Positions 17,527-25,649 are shown, counted from the first letter of the stretch. The stretch is DNA of 64,000 bases from Vibrio sinaloensis (GCF_023195835.1 NZ_CP096199.1:1674001-1738000), one strand, 5' to 3'. Numbers and translations: made by a program. The notes: generated from the letters alone by a model not told the origin.

Positions 17527-18261
17527 TTACAGACCGAGTTCTTCAGAAAGAGCATCTATCTGTTTCAAATCGAGTTGATGCACGCGTATCATCTGCTCTA
17601 CTTGGCTTAAGCGCGATGAGGCTTCATCTTGCTTATCACAAGAGTCCGACTTCGCCTCCCATGAAGTGCCCTCTAGGTAGAGGTCACAGGCCTTTTTGAG
17701 TTCCTCGATACGAGGCCCGAGCTCTTCACGCTCTTGCTCTAAAGCTTCGAGCTGTTGCTTGACTTTGAGTTCCTGCTGAAACAGCTCTCGTGAACGTTCA
17801 AACATGGTTGCTTGCATGTCTGCTTGTCGGTTCAAACGGCTATTCTGTGCAGTGGCCGATTCAAGCTGCTGTTTTTGCTCGCCTAGCTGTTGTTCGAGTG
17901 ACAAGTTGACCTTTTCTAACTCTTGCAACTGCTGCTGCAACGCTTCAATCTCGCTTTTATGTTCAGCTTGCTGATCGACGATCGCCTGTTGTAACTTTTG
18001 CTCTATCTCATTGTCGACCTCAGCAACCTTTTGTTCGACCTTGACCACCAATTGCTGCTTATCTTTGGTCAGTGTCTGATACTGCTGCTCCAGTTCCAAA
18101 TAGGTCGATTGCCATTTTTGCGCCGTTAACGTCGAGCCCAGTAAGCCACCCAGCGCAACACCGAGAACGCCAGCAATCACAATATAAAGAAGCGTCTTGT
18201 TGTCTCGCTCCTCAATCACCACCACGTCTTCGTTGTCTTGGTTGTCTGTCTGTTGGTTCAC
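17527..18261 (-). CDS. Single-pass membrane protein with long Gln-rich coiled coil
   Basis: A 244-residue protein: a short acidic cytoplasmic N-tail (NQQTDNQDNEDVVVIEERDN), one transmembrane helix with a glycine zipper (LLYIVIAGVLGVALGGLLGS, about 24-45), then about 170 residues of continuous Gln/Glu/Lys-rich coiled coil, probably periplasmic. Two cysteines near the C-terminus (KKACDLYLEG and KSDSCDKQ) could form a disulfide there. I do not recognise the family; a scaffold or envelope-spacer role is only a guess. It follows the 52-residue membrane ORF by 16 bp, in one transcription unit. Confidence 0.7.
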   Translation of the reverse strand: MNQQTDNQDNEDVVVIEERDNKTLLYIVIAGVLGVALGGLLGSTLTAQKWQSTYLELEQQYQTLTKDKQQLVVKVEQKVAEVDNEIEQKLQQAIVDQQAEHKSEIEALQQQLQELEKVNLSLEQQLGEQKQQLESATAQNSRLNRQADMQATMFERSRELFQQELKVKQQLEALEQEREELGPRIEELKKACDLYLEGTSWEAKSDSCDKQDEASSRLSQVEQMIRVHQLDLKQIDALSEELGL

Positions 18262-18277
18262 TTAAACACTCCTGATA

Positions 18278-18436
18278 CTAACGCATCAACTCGGTAATCA
18301 TTAATGTTGCGGTATAAATTAAAAAGCCAGAGATGAGGGTAATGACCACATACTTTTGTAGTTTTTCACTGGTGCGATAACGGATCAAGACAAACGCAAT
18401 AGCCGCTAAAAACACGATGGCCAGCAACCTAGTCAT
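18278..18436 (-). CDS. Small two-helix membrane protein (52 residues)
   Basis: A short ORF that begins ATG at 18436 directly after a GGAGAGATT Shine-Dalgarno and ends TAG at 18278. It encodes MTRLLAIVFLAAIAFVLIRY, a short basic turn (RTSEKLQKY), then a second hydrophobic helix (VVITLISGFLIYTATLMI) and ELMR. The strong ribosome-binding site, the two-helix hairpin topology and the 16-bp gap to the next gene support it as real. No family recognised. Confidence 0.65.
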   Translation of the reverse strand: MTRLLAIVFLAAIAFVLIRYRTSEKLQKYVVITLISGFLIYTATLMITELMR

Positions 18437-18665
18437 AATCTCTCCTTAGCAAGGTTTGATGACATACTTTATACCATTTTACGCAGGAATAGTCAGAGGC
18501 GCGTAGTTTTACTCTGCATGATTATTAAATTAATTGGATCAAACGGTTACTTATTACTCCACTCTTACCAGTCATAAGCAAAAAGCCATCAGCATGCCGC
18601 ATTTTGTTTGGCGAATAGATTCACATCATGGTTAAATAGCCGCGAAATAACAGAGAGACAAGCAA

Positions 18666-19004
18666 ATGAAACCATTCAAAGTTGACAACAAAAAACGTCG
18701 TATTCAAAAGAAACTCTTTTTGGGCGAGTTTGCCATGCTGGGGTTTGAGCTCAGCTGTGAAACCAACATCGACGACTTTGATCGCTATGATGCCTTTGTC
18801 GATGACTTCATTGATTACATCGACACACTCGGTCTTTGCTTTGGTGGCGGCGGCCTAGAGCTGTTTGAAGGCTTCTTGTGCGCAACCGAGCGCTACGTTG
18901 ATGTAACGGAAGAGCAAAAAGCACAAGTCACCGCTTGGCTTGAAGCTCGAGATGAAGTGAAATCTGTACAAACTAGCGAGCTGGTTGACGCTAACTACTT
19001 CTGA
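18666..19004 (+). CDS. yggL: YggL family 50S ribosome-associated protein
   Basis: A 112-residue cytoplasmic protein of the DUF469/YggL family. Recognisable elements are a basic N-terminus (KKRRIQKKLFLGEF), GFELSCET, DDFIDYIDTLGLCFGGGGLELFEGFLC and the end VTAWLEARDEVKSVQTSELVD, which line up with E. coli YggL (about 108 residues), reported on the 50S subunit. It starts at an ATG behind GAGAGACAAGCAA. Monocistronic with a strong terminator. Confidence 0.88.
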   Translation: MKPFKVDNKKRRIQKKLFLGEFAMLGFELSCETNIDDFDRYDAFVDDFIDYIDTLGLCFGGGGLELFEGFLCATERYVDVTEEQKAQVTAWLEARDEVKSVQTSELVDANYF

Positions 19005-19024
19005 ACCATGGTTACAAAAAACTC

Positions 19025-19050
19025 ATAGCGCCAAACGGCGCTATTTTTTT
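19025..19050 (+). terminator. Terminator after yggL
   Basis: Stem ATAGCGCC/GGCGCTAT with an AAAC loop, followed by seven T residues. Confidence 0.9.
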
Positions 19051-19167
19051 GCGCTAGCATGCAAAATTTCTATTGAATTACACCAATATAATGATAGAGT
19101 TCACACATCAGTAGCCACCAGTGCTATTGACTAGCTTTTGCTCAACTTACTGAGCAATTGTTCCGAT

Positions 19168-19366
19168 GAAGACAGCAGGAGAGCGGTTATTAACCAAAAT
19201 TTAACATTTTGGAAAAATAACCTACCGAAGAAGTAAATCTTTCAGGTGCTACCTAGGTAGCGGGGACTGTTGTTGGAGGAACCTCTGGAGAGAACCGTTT
19301 AATCGGTCGCCGAAGGAGCAAACCTAATGTTAGGTGAAACTCTCAGGCAAAAGGACAGAGGAGTGG
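19168..19366 (+). promoter_or_regulatory. Tandem glycine riboswitch (gcvT motif)
   Basis: Two adjacent glycine aptamers in the leader of the symporter gene. The first spans about 19168-19275 and has the conserved core CCGAAGAAGTAAATCTTTCAGG. The second spans about 19276-19366 with AACCTCTGGAGAG, CGCCGAAGGAGCAA, AACTCTCAGGCAAAAGGACA. The short linker and the order match the cooperative VCI-II riboswitch of Vibrio. Because the regulated gene is a transporter, glycine binding probably tunes uptake or excretion; the expression platform in the 100 bp before the ATG is not clear by eye. The stretch 19051-19167 upstream should hold the promoter. Confidence 0.95.
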
Positions 19367-19471
19367 AAAGACTTAATCAGCTGTATTGCTTTTCTGCCTA
19401 TAGCCATAGGAGATCCTTGATCTCTGCCCTTTCCCTCTTCTCCTTATAGTTTTATTAATTAAGGGGAAATC

Positions 19472-20845
19472 ATGGATAACCTACACGCTCTACTCGTTAC
19501 TATCGACAATTTTGTCTGGGGACCACCACTGTTAATACTGTTGGTCGGGACCGGTGTCTATTTCACTTTTCGCTTAGGCTTACTTCAGTTTCGACACCTT
19601 CCCACAGCACTAAAAATGGTGTTCAGTAAGAGCGATTCTAATAAGCAAGGCGACGTATCAAGCTTTGCTGCTTTATGTACCGCACTGTCAGCGACCATAG
19701 GTACGGGTAACATCGTCGGGGTGGCAACGGCCATCAAATTGGGCGGCCCTGGTGCTCTTTTTTGGATGTGGCTTGCTGCCCTATTCGGCATGGCCACTAA
19801 ATACGCCGAGTGTTTGCTGGCGGTGAAATACCGTAAAATGGACGACAAAGGCCAAATGATTGGCGGCCCAATGTACTACCTGCAATACGGTGTCGGCTCA
19901 AAAGCGCTCGCAGTGATGTTTGCTATTTTCGCCCTTGGTGTCGCCTGTTTTGGTATCGGTACCTTCCCGCAAGTGAATGCCATCCTTGATGCCAGTGAGA
20001 TCTCTTTTGGTGTGTCACGCGAAATCTCCGCTACTGTGCTCACGCTTTTAGTCACCTTTGTTACCTTAGGTGGCATCCAGTCGATCGCCAAAGTGGCGGG
20101 TAAAGTTGTGCCGACCATGGCGCTGTTCTATGTCATGGCGTGTTTAAGCGTGATCATCATGAATGCCGACCAGCTACTTGCAGCGGTCGAGTTAGTGATT
20201 GTTTCTGCCTTTACCTCTACCGCTGCGACAGGTGGTTTCCTTGGCGCGAGTATCATGTTGGCGATTCAGTCAGGCATTGCACGCGGCGTGTTCTCAAACG
20301 AATCGGGATTAGGCAGTGCGCCAATGGCAGCAGCGGCGGCCAAAACCGATTCGTGCGTCAAACAGGGCCTAATTTCAATGACAGGCACCTTCTTTGACAC
20401 CATCATCATCTGTACCATGACGGGCTTGGCGCTGATACTAACTGGGGCATGGCAGAGTGATTTTGCGGGTGCAGCTATGACCACTCATGCCTTCGCCGTC
20501 GGACTAAGCTCAGATACCTTGGGGCCTATGCTGGTGTCGATTGGTCTGATGTTCTTTGCTTTCACCACCATCTTAGGTTGGAACTATTACGGTGAGCGCT
20601 GCGTGGTGTACTTATTGGGCACCAAAGCAGTATTGCCTTATAAGCTGATTTTCGTTGGTTTAGTGGCATCAGGTGCTTTCCTACACTTGGATATGATTTG
20701 GGTGATTGCCGATATCGTGAATGGCTTGATGGCGATTCCGAACCTGATCGGCCTCATCGCTCTCCGAAGTGTGGTGATTGAAGAGACCAAGCAATACTTT
20801 GCTGCAACGGTAAATGGCTACAAGCAGCCACAGTGGCAAAACTAA
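19472..20845 (+). CDS. Alanine/glycine:cation symporter (AGCS family)
   Basis: A 457-residue inner-membrane transporter with about eleven helices. Family motifs are clear: GTGVYFTFRLGLLQFRHLP near the N-terminus, FAALCTALSATIGTGNIVGVATAI (substrate and sodium site region), GGPMYYLQYGVG, GGFLGASIMLAIQSGIARGVFSNESGLGSAP. It imports glycine or alanine with sodium. A tandem glycine riboswitch in its leader strongly suggests glycine as the physiological ligand. A Shine-Dalgarno AAGGGGAAA precedes the ATG and a strong terminator follows. Confidence 0.93.
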   Translation: MDNLHALLVTIDNFVWGPPLLILLVGTGVYFTFRLGLLQFRHLPTALKMVFSKSDSNKQGDVSSFAALCTALSATIGTGNIVGVATAIKLGGPGALFWMWLAALFGMATKYAECLLAVKYRKMDDKGQMIGGPMYYLQYGVGSKALAVMFAIFALGVACFGIGTFPQVNAILDASEISFGVSREISATVLTLLVTFVTLGGIQSIAKVAGKVVPTMALFYVMACLSVIIMNADQLLAAVELVIVSAFTSTAATGGFLGASIMLAIQSGIARGVFSNESGLGSAPMAAAAAKTDSCVKQGLISMTGTFFDTIIICTMTGLALILTGAWQSDFAGAAMTTHAFAVGLSSDTLGPMLVSIGLMFFAFTTILGWNYYGERCVVYLLGTKAVLPYKLIFVGLVASGAFLHLDMIWVIADIVNGLMAIPNLIGLIALRSVVIEETKQYFAATVNGYKQPQWQN

Positions 20846-20854
20846 ATTCAAAAA

Positions 20855-20880
20855 AAACAGCGACTTAAGTCGCTGTTTTT
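20855..20880 (+). terminator. Terminator after the AGCS symporter gene
   Basis: Stem AACAGCGACTT/AAGTCGCTGTT, with an A-run before and a T-run after, so active in both directions between convergent genes. Confidence 0.9.
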
Positions 20881-20904
20881 ATATGTTTAGAGTAAATGTT
20901 GCAC

Positions 20905-21573
20905 CTACTCTTCAACCATTAACTTAACGCCTAGGCCAACTAATACTGCGCCAGTGGTGGCTTCCATCCGGCGCATAAACTTGGCGCTCTTGAGAAGGTT
21001 TTTCGCTGAATTCAACACCCCAGCCAATCCACATTGCCACACCATAGCGATGACAAAATGAATCGAAGCCATAAGCATCGACTGCCACAGCGCTGAGCCT
21101 TCTGGGTTAATGAATTGAGGCAAAAACGCCAAATAAAACACCGCTGTTTTTGGATTTAACACATTAGACAAGAACCCTTCTCGCAAAGAGCGAGAGAGCT
21201 TTAATTGGCGATGCTGAGCTCCAACATTGACACTTCCCAGCTGGCCTTGCCACACACTGCGCAGCGTCGTCACACCTAACCAAATCAAGTAGGCCGCACC
21301 GACCATTTTTACTGCGTTAAATAGCTGTGCAGACTGAGCAAGAATCGCAGAAATACCGATGGCCGAGAAGCTGGCATGGACAAACAGGCCAAGACATATC
21401 CCTAAACTGGTGGTCGCACCATCACTGAACCCGCCTCGCGAGGAGTTGCGCAGCACCAAGGCGGTATCAAGTCCAGGGGTTAAAGTTAAAATGGTAATCG
21501 CTATTAAAAATGCTTCAAAGTTCTCTATCACAACTGCCCACTGCCGTTTATTTGTTTTCCTCTTTATTGTCAT
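20905..21573 (-). CDS. LysE/RhtB family amino-acid exporter
   Basis: A 222-residue inner-membrane protein with about six helices. The N-terminal LysE signature TLTPGLDTALVLRNSSRGGFSDG is clear, as are GAAYLIWLGVTTLR and the later LNPKTAVFYLAFLPQF. The family exports amino acids or homoserine lactones; substrate not readable here. The ATG at 21573 would add a basic 14-residue tail; a GTG at 21531 (starting VIENFEAFLIAI) fits the family's usual N-terminus, so the true start is uncertain. Confidence 0.88.
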   Translation of the reverse strand: MTIKRKTNKRQWAVVIENFEAFLIAITILTLTPGLDTALVLRNSSRGGFSDGATTSLGICLGLFVHASFSAIGISAILAQSAQLFNAVKMVGAAYLIWLGVTTLRSVWQGQLGSVNVGAQHRQLKLSRSLREGFLSNVLNPKTAVFYLAFLPQFINPEGSALWQSMLMASIHFVIAMVWQCGLAGVLNSAKNLLKSAKFMRRMEATTGAVLVGLGVKLMVEE

Positions 21574-21717
21574 ACTTCTTAAGCAGCGTCAATCCTTCTG
21601 GCATTTCACTAGCACGCAAGCCATCAATAACTCAACCCAATAACGCGAGCTAACAACTTGGTCTCAGCCGCTTTGATTGATAGACTCAGCGTTTTATACA
21701 GTCACGGAAGGCGGCTT

Positions 21718-23199
21718 ATGAGCGCATTCAATAAACTAAAAGCACACGCACAAAAAGTCTCTCATTTTAATCATTTAGCAGCCATTTGTGGCTGGGACCA
21801 AGCAGCAGTCATGCCCGCTGGCGGTAATCAAGCTCGCAGCGAAGCAATGGCAGAGCTTTCGGTTCACATTCATGGGCTGCAAACCCAACCACAACTCGAA
21901 GAGTGGTTTGCCGACGCAGAAAATGAATCACTCGACGCCACCGACCGCGCCACCCTGCGCGAGCTAAAACGCCAGTGGCAACAAGCCAATGTGCTGCCTG
22001 AATCTCTGGTACAAGCCAAGTCTCTTGCCGGCTCGAAATGTGAACACGCTTGGCGCACTCAACGCGGCAACAACGACTGGCACGGTTTTGAAAAAAACTG
22101 GGCTGAAGTGGTCAAGCTCTCTCAGGAAGAAGCGCAAATCCGCGCCGAAGCGAACGGTTTATCGGCCTACGACGCGATGTTAGACATCTACGAGCCCGGC
22201 ACAAGCTCTGCCTCTCTTGATGCGACGTTTGGTGAAGTCAAAACTTGGATACCTGACTTGATTGATCAAGTGATCGACAAGCAATCCAGCGAGCAGTACT
22301 TGGCTCCACAAGGCCAGTTTGCCACCAGCAAGCAAAAAGCCCTCGGCCTAGAGGTGATGCAACTGCTGCAATTCGACTTTGAGCACGGCCGTTTAGATGA
22401 AAGCGTGCACCCGTTTTGTGGCGGCGTGCCTACCGATGTGCGTATCACCACACGTTATGATGAAAGCGAGTTCGTTCAGTCTTTAATGGGCATCGTACAT
22501 GAAACCGGTCATGCTCGTTATGAACAAGGGCTGCCAAAAGCGTTGGCAGGTCTGCCTTCTGGTGAAGCTCGCTCGATGGGGATTCATGAATCACAATCGC
22601 TGTTCTTTGAGATGCAAGTTGGCCGCAGTGACGCCTTTATTGGCCACCTTTCGCGCTTGGCGAACAAACACTTTACCGAACATAATCCAGAGCTGTTTTC
22701 TCAACACAACTTCCAAAAGCTTTATACGCGGGTTAAGAAAGACTTTATTCGCGTCGACGCCGACGAACTGACCTACCCGGCCCACGTCATTCTGCGCTAT
22801 GAGATTGAGCGAGATCTGATTAACGGCGATATTAAACACACCGATGTGCCCGAACTGTGGGATCTTAAAATGCAGCAATACCTTGGTCTGTCGACTCAAG
22901 GCAACTATAAAAATGGCTGCATGCAAGATATTCACTGGACAGATGGCGCCTTTGGTTACTTCCCAAGTTACACACTCGGCGCAATGTATGCGGCGCAGTT
23001 TATGGCTTCAATGAAGCAATCGGTTGATGTGGATAGCGCGATTCAAAGCGGCGACTTATCCCCTATCTTCACTTGGCTGTCAGACAACATCTGGAGCAAA
23101 GGTAGCTTGCTGACCACCGATGAATTGGTCAAGGCGGCAACGGGTGAGACGCTCAATGCTAAGTTCTTCCAAGAACATTTAAGAAGTCGCTATCTATAA
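21718..23199 (+). CDS. M32 family (Taq-type) metallocarboxypeptidase
   Basis: A 493-residue cytoplasmic zinc carboxypeptidase. The zinc-binding HETGH lies at residue 261 (GIVHETGHARYEQGLP), followed by the family's IHESQSLFFEMQVGRS. The start is ATG 21718 after GGAAGG; the frame is open further upstream but without a ribosome site. Length is normal for M32. The protein is complete, but its last 90 or so codons also occur as a displaced copy at 23949-24219, beyond a toxin-antitoxin pair. The final residues differ between copies (KFFQEHLRSRYL here, EHFQHHLRNRYL there), so this 3' end probably arrived with the insert. Confidence 0.93.
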   Translation: MSAFNKLKAHAQKVSHFNHLAAICGWDQAAVMPAGGNQARSEAMAELSVHIHGLQTQPQLEEWFADAENESLDATDRATLRELKRQWQQANVLPESLVQAKSLAGSKCEHAWRTQRGNNDWHGFEKNWAEVVKLSQEEAQIRAEANGLSAYDAMLDIYEPGTSSASLDATFGEVKTWIPDLIDQVIDKQSSEQYLAPQGQFATSKQKALGLEVMQLLQFDFEHGRLDESVHPFCGGVPTDVRITTRYDESEFVQSLMGIVHETGHARYEQGLPKALAGLPSGEARSMGIHESQSLFFEMQVGRSDAFIGHLSRLANKHFTEHNPELFSQHNFQKLYTRVKKDFIRVDADELTYPAHVILRYEIERDLINGDIKHTDVPELWDLKMQQYLGLSTQGNYKNGCMQDIHWTDGAFGYFPSYTLGAMYAAQFMASMKQSVDVDSAIQSGDLSPIFTWLSDNIWSKGSLLTTDELVKAATGETLNAKFFQEHLRSRYL

Positions 23200-23204
23200 T
23201 CGAC

Positions 23205-23235
23205 TGCGAGAACAGTCTAATGGGCTGTTCTCGCA
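23205..23235 (+). terminator. Hairpin after the intact M32 gene
   Basis: Perfect 11-bp inverted repeat TGCGAGAACAG/CTGTTCTCGCA with a short loop, four bases after the stop codon. The following T content is modest. It differs from the hairpin behind the displaced 3' copy. Confidence 0.65.
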
Positions 23236-23246
23236 TCACTTGTTAT

Positions 23247-23576
23247 TTAATTGAGGTTTCTTAGTATCTGATGGCGGTACAGAGCGCTAATTAAGTCTTG
23301 TTTAGTATGTAAAATCAGCATCACATAGGCTTTATTATCAATGACTTCATATAGACACCGATACGAGCTATCTAGCCTTTCCTGAAACTTGATTCCAAAG
23401 TCCAGCAACGTAGCGTTATACCTATAACGTTCCGGGTTCTCTGAAATGGCATCATGGTTTCGATTAACGAGTCCATCAGTAAATGCAGCCACCTTTCCTG
23501 CGGAATAGTTTTCGCCAGCAAGAGATTCGATTTCCAATAAACAGTTAACAGCCATTTCAGTAAAAATGACTTCCAA
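23247..23576 (-). CDS. ParE/RelE-type toxin of a type II toxin-antitoxin pair
   Basis: A 109-residue protein of the ParE/RelE fold: an N-terminal strand (MEVIFTEMAVNCLLEIE), two helices, then the typical strands KFQERLDSSYRCLYEVIDNKAYVMLILHTKQDL and a C-terminal helix with HQILRN. Whether it poisons gyrase (ParE) or cuts ribosome-bound mRNA (RelE) cannot be decided from sequence. It begins three bases after the antitoxin stop, in the usual antitoxin-first order. The pair sits between the intact M32 gene and a displaced copy of that gene's 3' end, in the opposite orientation. Confidence 0.85.
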   Translation of the reverse strand: MEVIFTEMAVNCLLEIESLAGENYSAGKVAAFTDGLVNRNHDAISENPERYRYNATLLDFGIKFQERLDSSYRCLYEVIDNKAYVMLILHTKQDLISALYRHQILRNLN

Positions 23577-23579
23577 GAT

Positions 23580-23855
23580 TTAGCTCCTTGCGGCGCGAAG
23601 GCGTTCTAATACTGCTTCTTTAGAATGAACTCTATCTGTAGCAACATCTTGTTTAGCCATCATAGCCAACTTCAATAGGGCATTAGCTTGCCGTTCAGCG
23701 TCAATAACTCTTTGTTCCTGCTCTCTTTCGTCCGCAGTTTGAATATACAACTCAGCCGAACCATTTTTTGTAACCACACAGCCGCCTTTAAAGGCTTCAG
23801 GAGTACCAAGGCAGTCCTTTGCTGCACGTTGCGACATTGTACGAGTCTTGTTCAT
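23580..23855 (-). CDS. Phd/YefM-like antitoxin
   Basis: A 91-residue protein: a short N-terminal domain (SQRAAKDCLGTPEAFKGGCVVTKNGSAELYIQT) that resembles the DNA-binding Phd/YefM fold, then a charged helical tail ending LERLRAARS that would wrap the toxin. Antitoxins of this type repress their own operon. It is followed by the toxin after three bases. Family assignment is by overall look and gene context rather than by one diagnostic residue. Confidence 0.75.
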   Translation of the reverse strand: MNKTRTMSQRAAKDCLGTPEAFKGGCVVTKNGSAELYIQTADEREQEQRVIDAERQANALLKLAMMAKQDVATDRVHSKEAVLERLRAARS

Positions 23856-23948
23856 AGTGACCTCACTAAAAGTTATACCGAAACACTATGTCAAAATTAG
23901 TCCGTGGTCAAATACGGCCTCAATTTGCCCACACACGTTAGTTATCAT

Positions 23949-24219
23949 TATTCACCGGACCGATGTCGCCTTTGGTTGCTTCCCAAGCTACACACTCGGC
24001 GCAATGTATGCGGCGCAGTTTATGGCTTCAATGAAGCAATCGGTTGATGTGGATAGCGCGATTCAAAACGGCGACTTATCCCCTATCTTCACTTGGCGGT
24101 CAGACAACATCTGGAGCAAAGGTAGCTTGCTGACGACTGATGAATTGGTCAAGGCCGCGACGGGTGAGACGCTCAATGCTGAGCATTTTCAGCATCACCT
24201 ACGCAATCGCTATTTGTAA
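23949..24219 (+). pseudogene. Displaced 3' end of the M32 carboxypeptidase gene
   Basis: About 270 bp that repeat 22929-23199 at a constant offset of 1020 bp. From 23974 to 24180 I count only about seven mismatches, 60 consecutive bases (24001-24060) being identical; the last 40 bp diverge strongly. The frame stays open to a TAA at 24219. There is no start or upstream domain, so it is a fragment, presumably the original end of the gene pushed away when the toxin-antitoxin pair came in. The gap 23856-23948 contains the antitoxin promoter region and no gene. Confidence 0.88.
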
Positions 24220-24270
24220 TTGATGTTGGACTAAGCTCAAGCCTTGCTACGATTGGCGTTGGTCAATATA

Positions 24271-24307
24271 AGCCAGCCATCGATATTTTTAGTATCGATG
24301 GCTGGCT
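24271..24307. terminator. Long hairpin behind the displaced M32 3' end
   Basis: Perfect 15-bp inverted repeat AGCCAGCCATCGATA/TATCGATGGCTGGCT around a seven-base T-rich loop. It lies 51 bp after the displaced stop and is probably the ancestral terminator of the M32 gene; there is no clear T-run after it. Confidence 0.55.
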
Positions 24308-24333
24308 TACTGATAAGTCAAAGCGTGGTTTGT

Positions 24334-24897
24334 TCAGAAATTATATGACACACCAAGCTGGACTGAATTAAGCGCAATAGTGTGCTCTTTCACTTCTTTG
24401 CTGGTGACCTTATCGACATTTAGACTGTCTGCCACACTCATTACTCTTAGTGACATTTGCTCAATTGGACTGTATTCCAAACCGATCCCTAGGTGAAATC
24501 CAGCTTCAGAGTCACTCGCTAGAGGCATTTCAGAGCTTGCATTGGTATCAACATAGCTCAAGCCGACTAGAGCAAACGGTCGAAGACCATTGTCAAATGA
24601 GTACCCTAAATTTGCTGACGCAGAGAGAGATGTAGGTGAAAAGGCGGTATGTCCATCGGCCGATATATCTCCGTAGTCTGTATATGATGTCTCAATACCA
24701 ACTACCCGGTTGAACCTATAACCGCCATAAATACTGTACGCTATTCCAGAATGACTTGAATTAGCGGTAATCCCATCTAAATCTTCACTCTGTTTAACGC
24801 CATATGCACCACCAATATATGATTGCGATGACGCAGCATAAACTTGCATTGAAAACGCTGCACTAATGACTGCTGTTAAAATTAATTTATATCTCAT
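24334..24897 (-). CDS. OmpA-like/OmpW-size outer-membrane beta-barrel protein
   Basis: A 187-residue protein from ATG 24897 (MRYKLILTAVISAAFSMQVYA, a clear signal peptide cut after VYA), with GGGA upstream. The mature part alternates polar and hydrophobic residues in about eight strands (YIGGAYGVKQ, IAYSIYGGYRFNRVVGIETSYTDYG, LSASANLGYSFDNGLRPFALVGLSYV, GFHLGIGLEYSP) and ends with a C-terminal Phe (VQLGVSYNF), the BAM recognition signal. Such small eight-stranded barrels are common in vibrios; function not inferable. Confidence 0.82.
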   Translation of the reverse strand: MRYKLILTAVISAAFSMQVYAASSQSYIGGAYGVKQSEDLDGITANSSHSGIAYSIYGGYRFNRVVGIETSYTDYGDISADGHTAFSPTSLSASANLGYSFDNGLRPFALVGLSYVDTNASSEMPLASDSEAGFHLGIGLEYSPIEQMSLRVMSVADSLNVDKVTSKEVKEHTIALNSVQLGVSYNF

Positions 24898-24995
24898 TCG
24901 TAATATTCCCAATTTATTTATGTGGCTAAGAGCTTGATGGAAAGCTTGTTGTGGCTATGTTTGACCCTTGTGCAATCTTGTTCACTCGCTTTGGT

Positions 24996-25370
24996 TTAAA
25001 CCAATATTGAAGCGACTTTTTCGAAAGATACCCTTAAATTTGGAAAGCGCTGAGTCCCAAGGGCTATAAAATCTTGTTTCGATAGTTGACCATCCCATAG
25101 TAAAAATGCTCGAGCAGTAAACCACTCCATGTCTTCTGAACTATCTAAAGGAATACGCTCATACGATGGATCTTTTGACACTTCATCAGCGACGCGTCTC
25201 ATCGCATCGGAGAACTCATCTTGTTTCTGCGGATTTTGCAAGTCTGCAACAGCTTGGCTCATGTTCTCGACTCCAACGACACTCGTTAAACTATTTTGCG
25301 AAGGCAATGATGAGCATGCTTGCAGCATCACAAACCCACCTAATATCAATAGCTTGAGATATTTTTTCAT
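24996..25370 (-). CDS. Hypothetical lipoprotein
   Basis: A 124-residue protein with a type II signal peptide, MKKYLKLLILGGFVMLQAC, and lipobox LQAC; serines follow the Cys, so outer-membrane sorting is expected. The mature part is helical and charged with a C-terminal LRVSFEKVASILV. I do not recognise the family. It is upstream of and parallel to the beta-barrel gene with about 100 bp between, so co-transcription is possible. Confidence 0.7.
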   Translation of the reverse strand: MKKYLKLLILGGFVMLQACSSLPSQNSLTSVVGVENMSQAVADLQNPQKQDEFSDAMRRVADEVSKDPSYERIPLDSSEDMEWFTARAFLLWDGQLSKQDFIALGTQRFPNLRVSFEKVASILV

Positions 25371-25500
25371 TTCATTTTCCTCTTAGTTGAAGGCGCTAGC
25401 TAATCGTTGAGCTATAAACCACCATGTCAGAACCACAGTTCGCACAGATGTCAGCAAGTCGACAAGCTTTTCTCGTTACAATCTAATTCATTATCAAAAT

Positions 25501-25530
25501 AAAAAACAGCGTTCAATTATCGCTGTTTTT
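25501..25530. terminator. Bidirectional hairpin in a divergent promoter region
   Basis: AAAAACAGCG/CGCTGTTTTT with a nine-base loop has the form of a two-way terminator, yet lies between two divergent genes (25370 minus, 25650 plus) where neither needs one. It may be left over from a lost gene or act on transcription coming from outside. Confidence 0.5.
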
Positions 25531-25649
25531 GCAAACACTATTTTCAAAAATATTAATAGCGGCTCATTTTCTACATCGTAAGATGTACCAAGATCGATAT
25601 TTTCGCGAACAAGCAGAAACTGTTTACAATGACTACGGAGGAGAGTTCT

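Noticed and set aside
23925..23950. GTTAGTT near CACACACG as a possible integron attC core
   Set aside because: It does not fit GTTRRRY, has no paired RYYYAAC end or attC fold, and no integrase is nearby.
23848..24219. 123-codon ORF starting near the antitoxin promoter and ending in the M32 fragment
   Set aside because: The first 35 or so codons are non-homologous and lack a ribosome site; it is the open frame of the displaced 3' end extended by chance.
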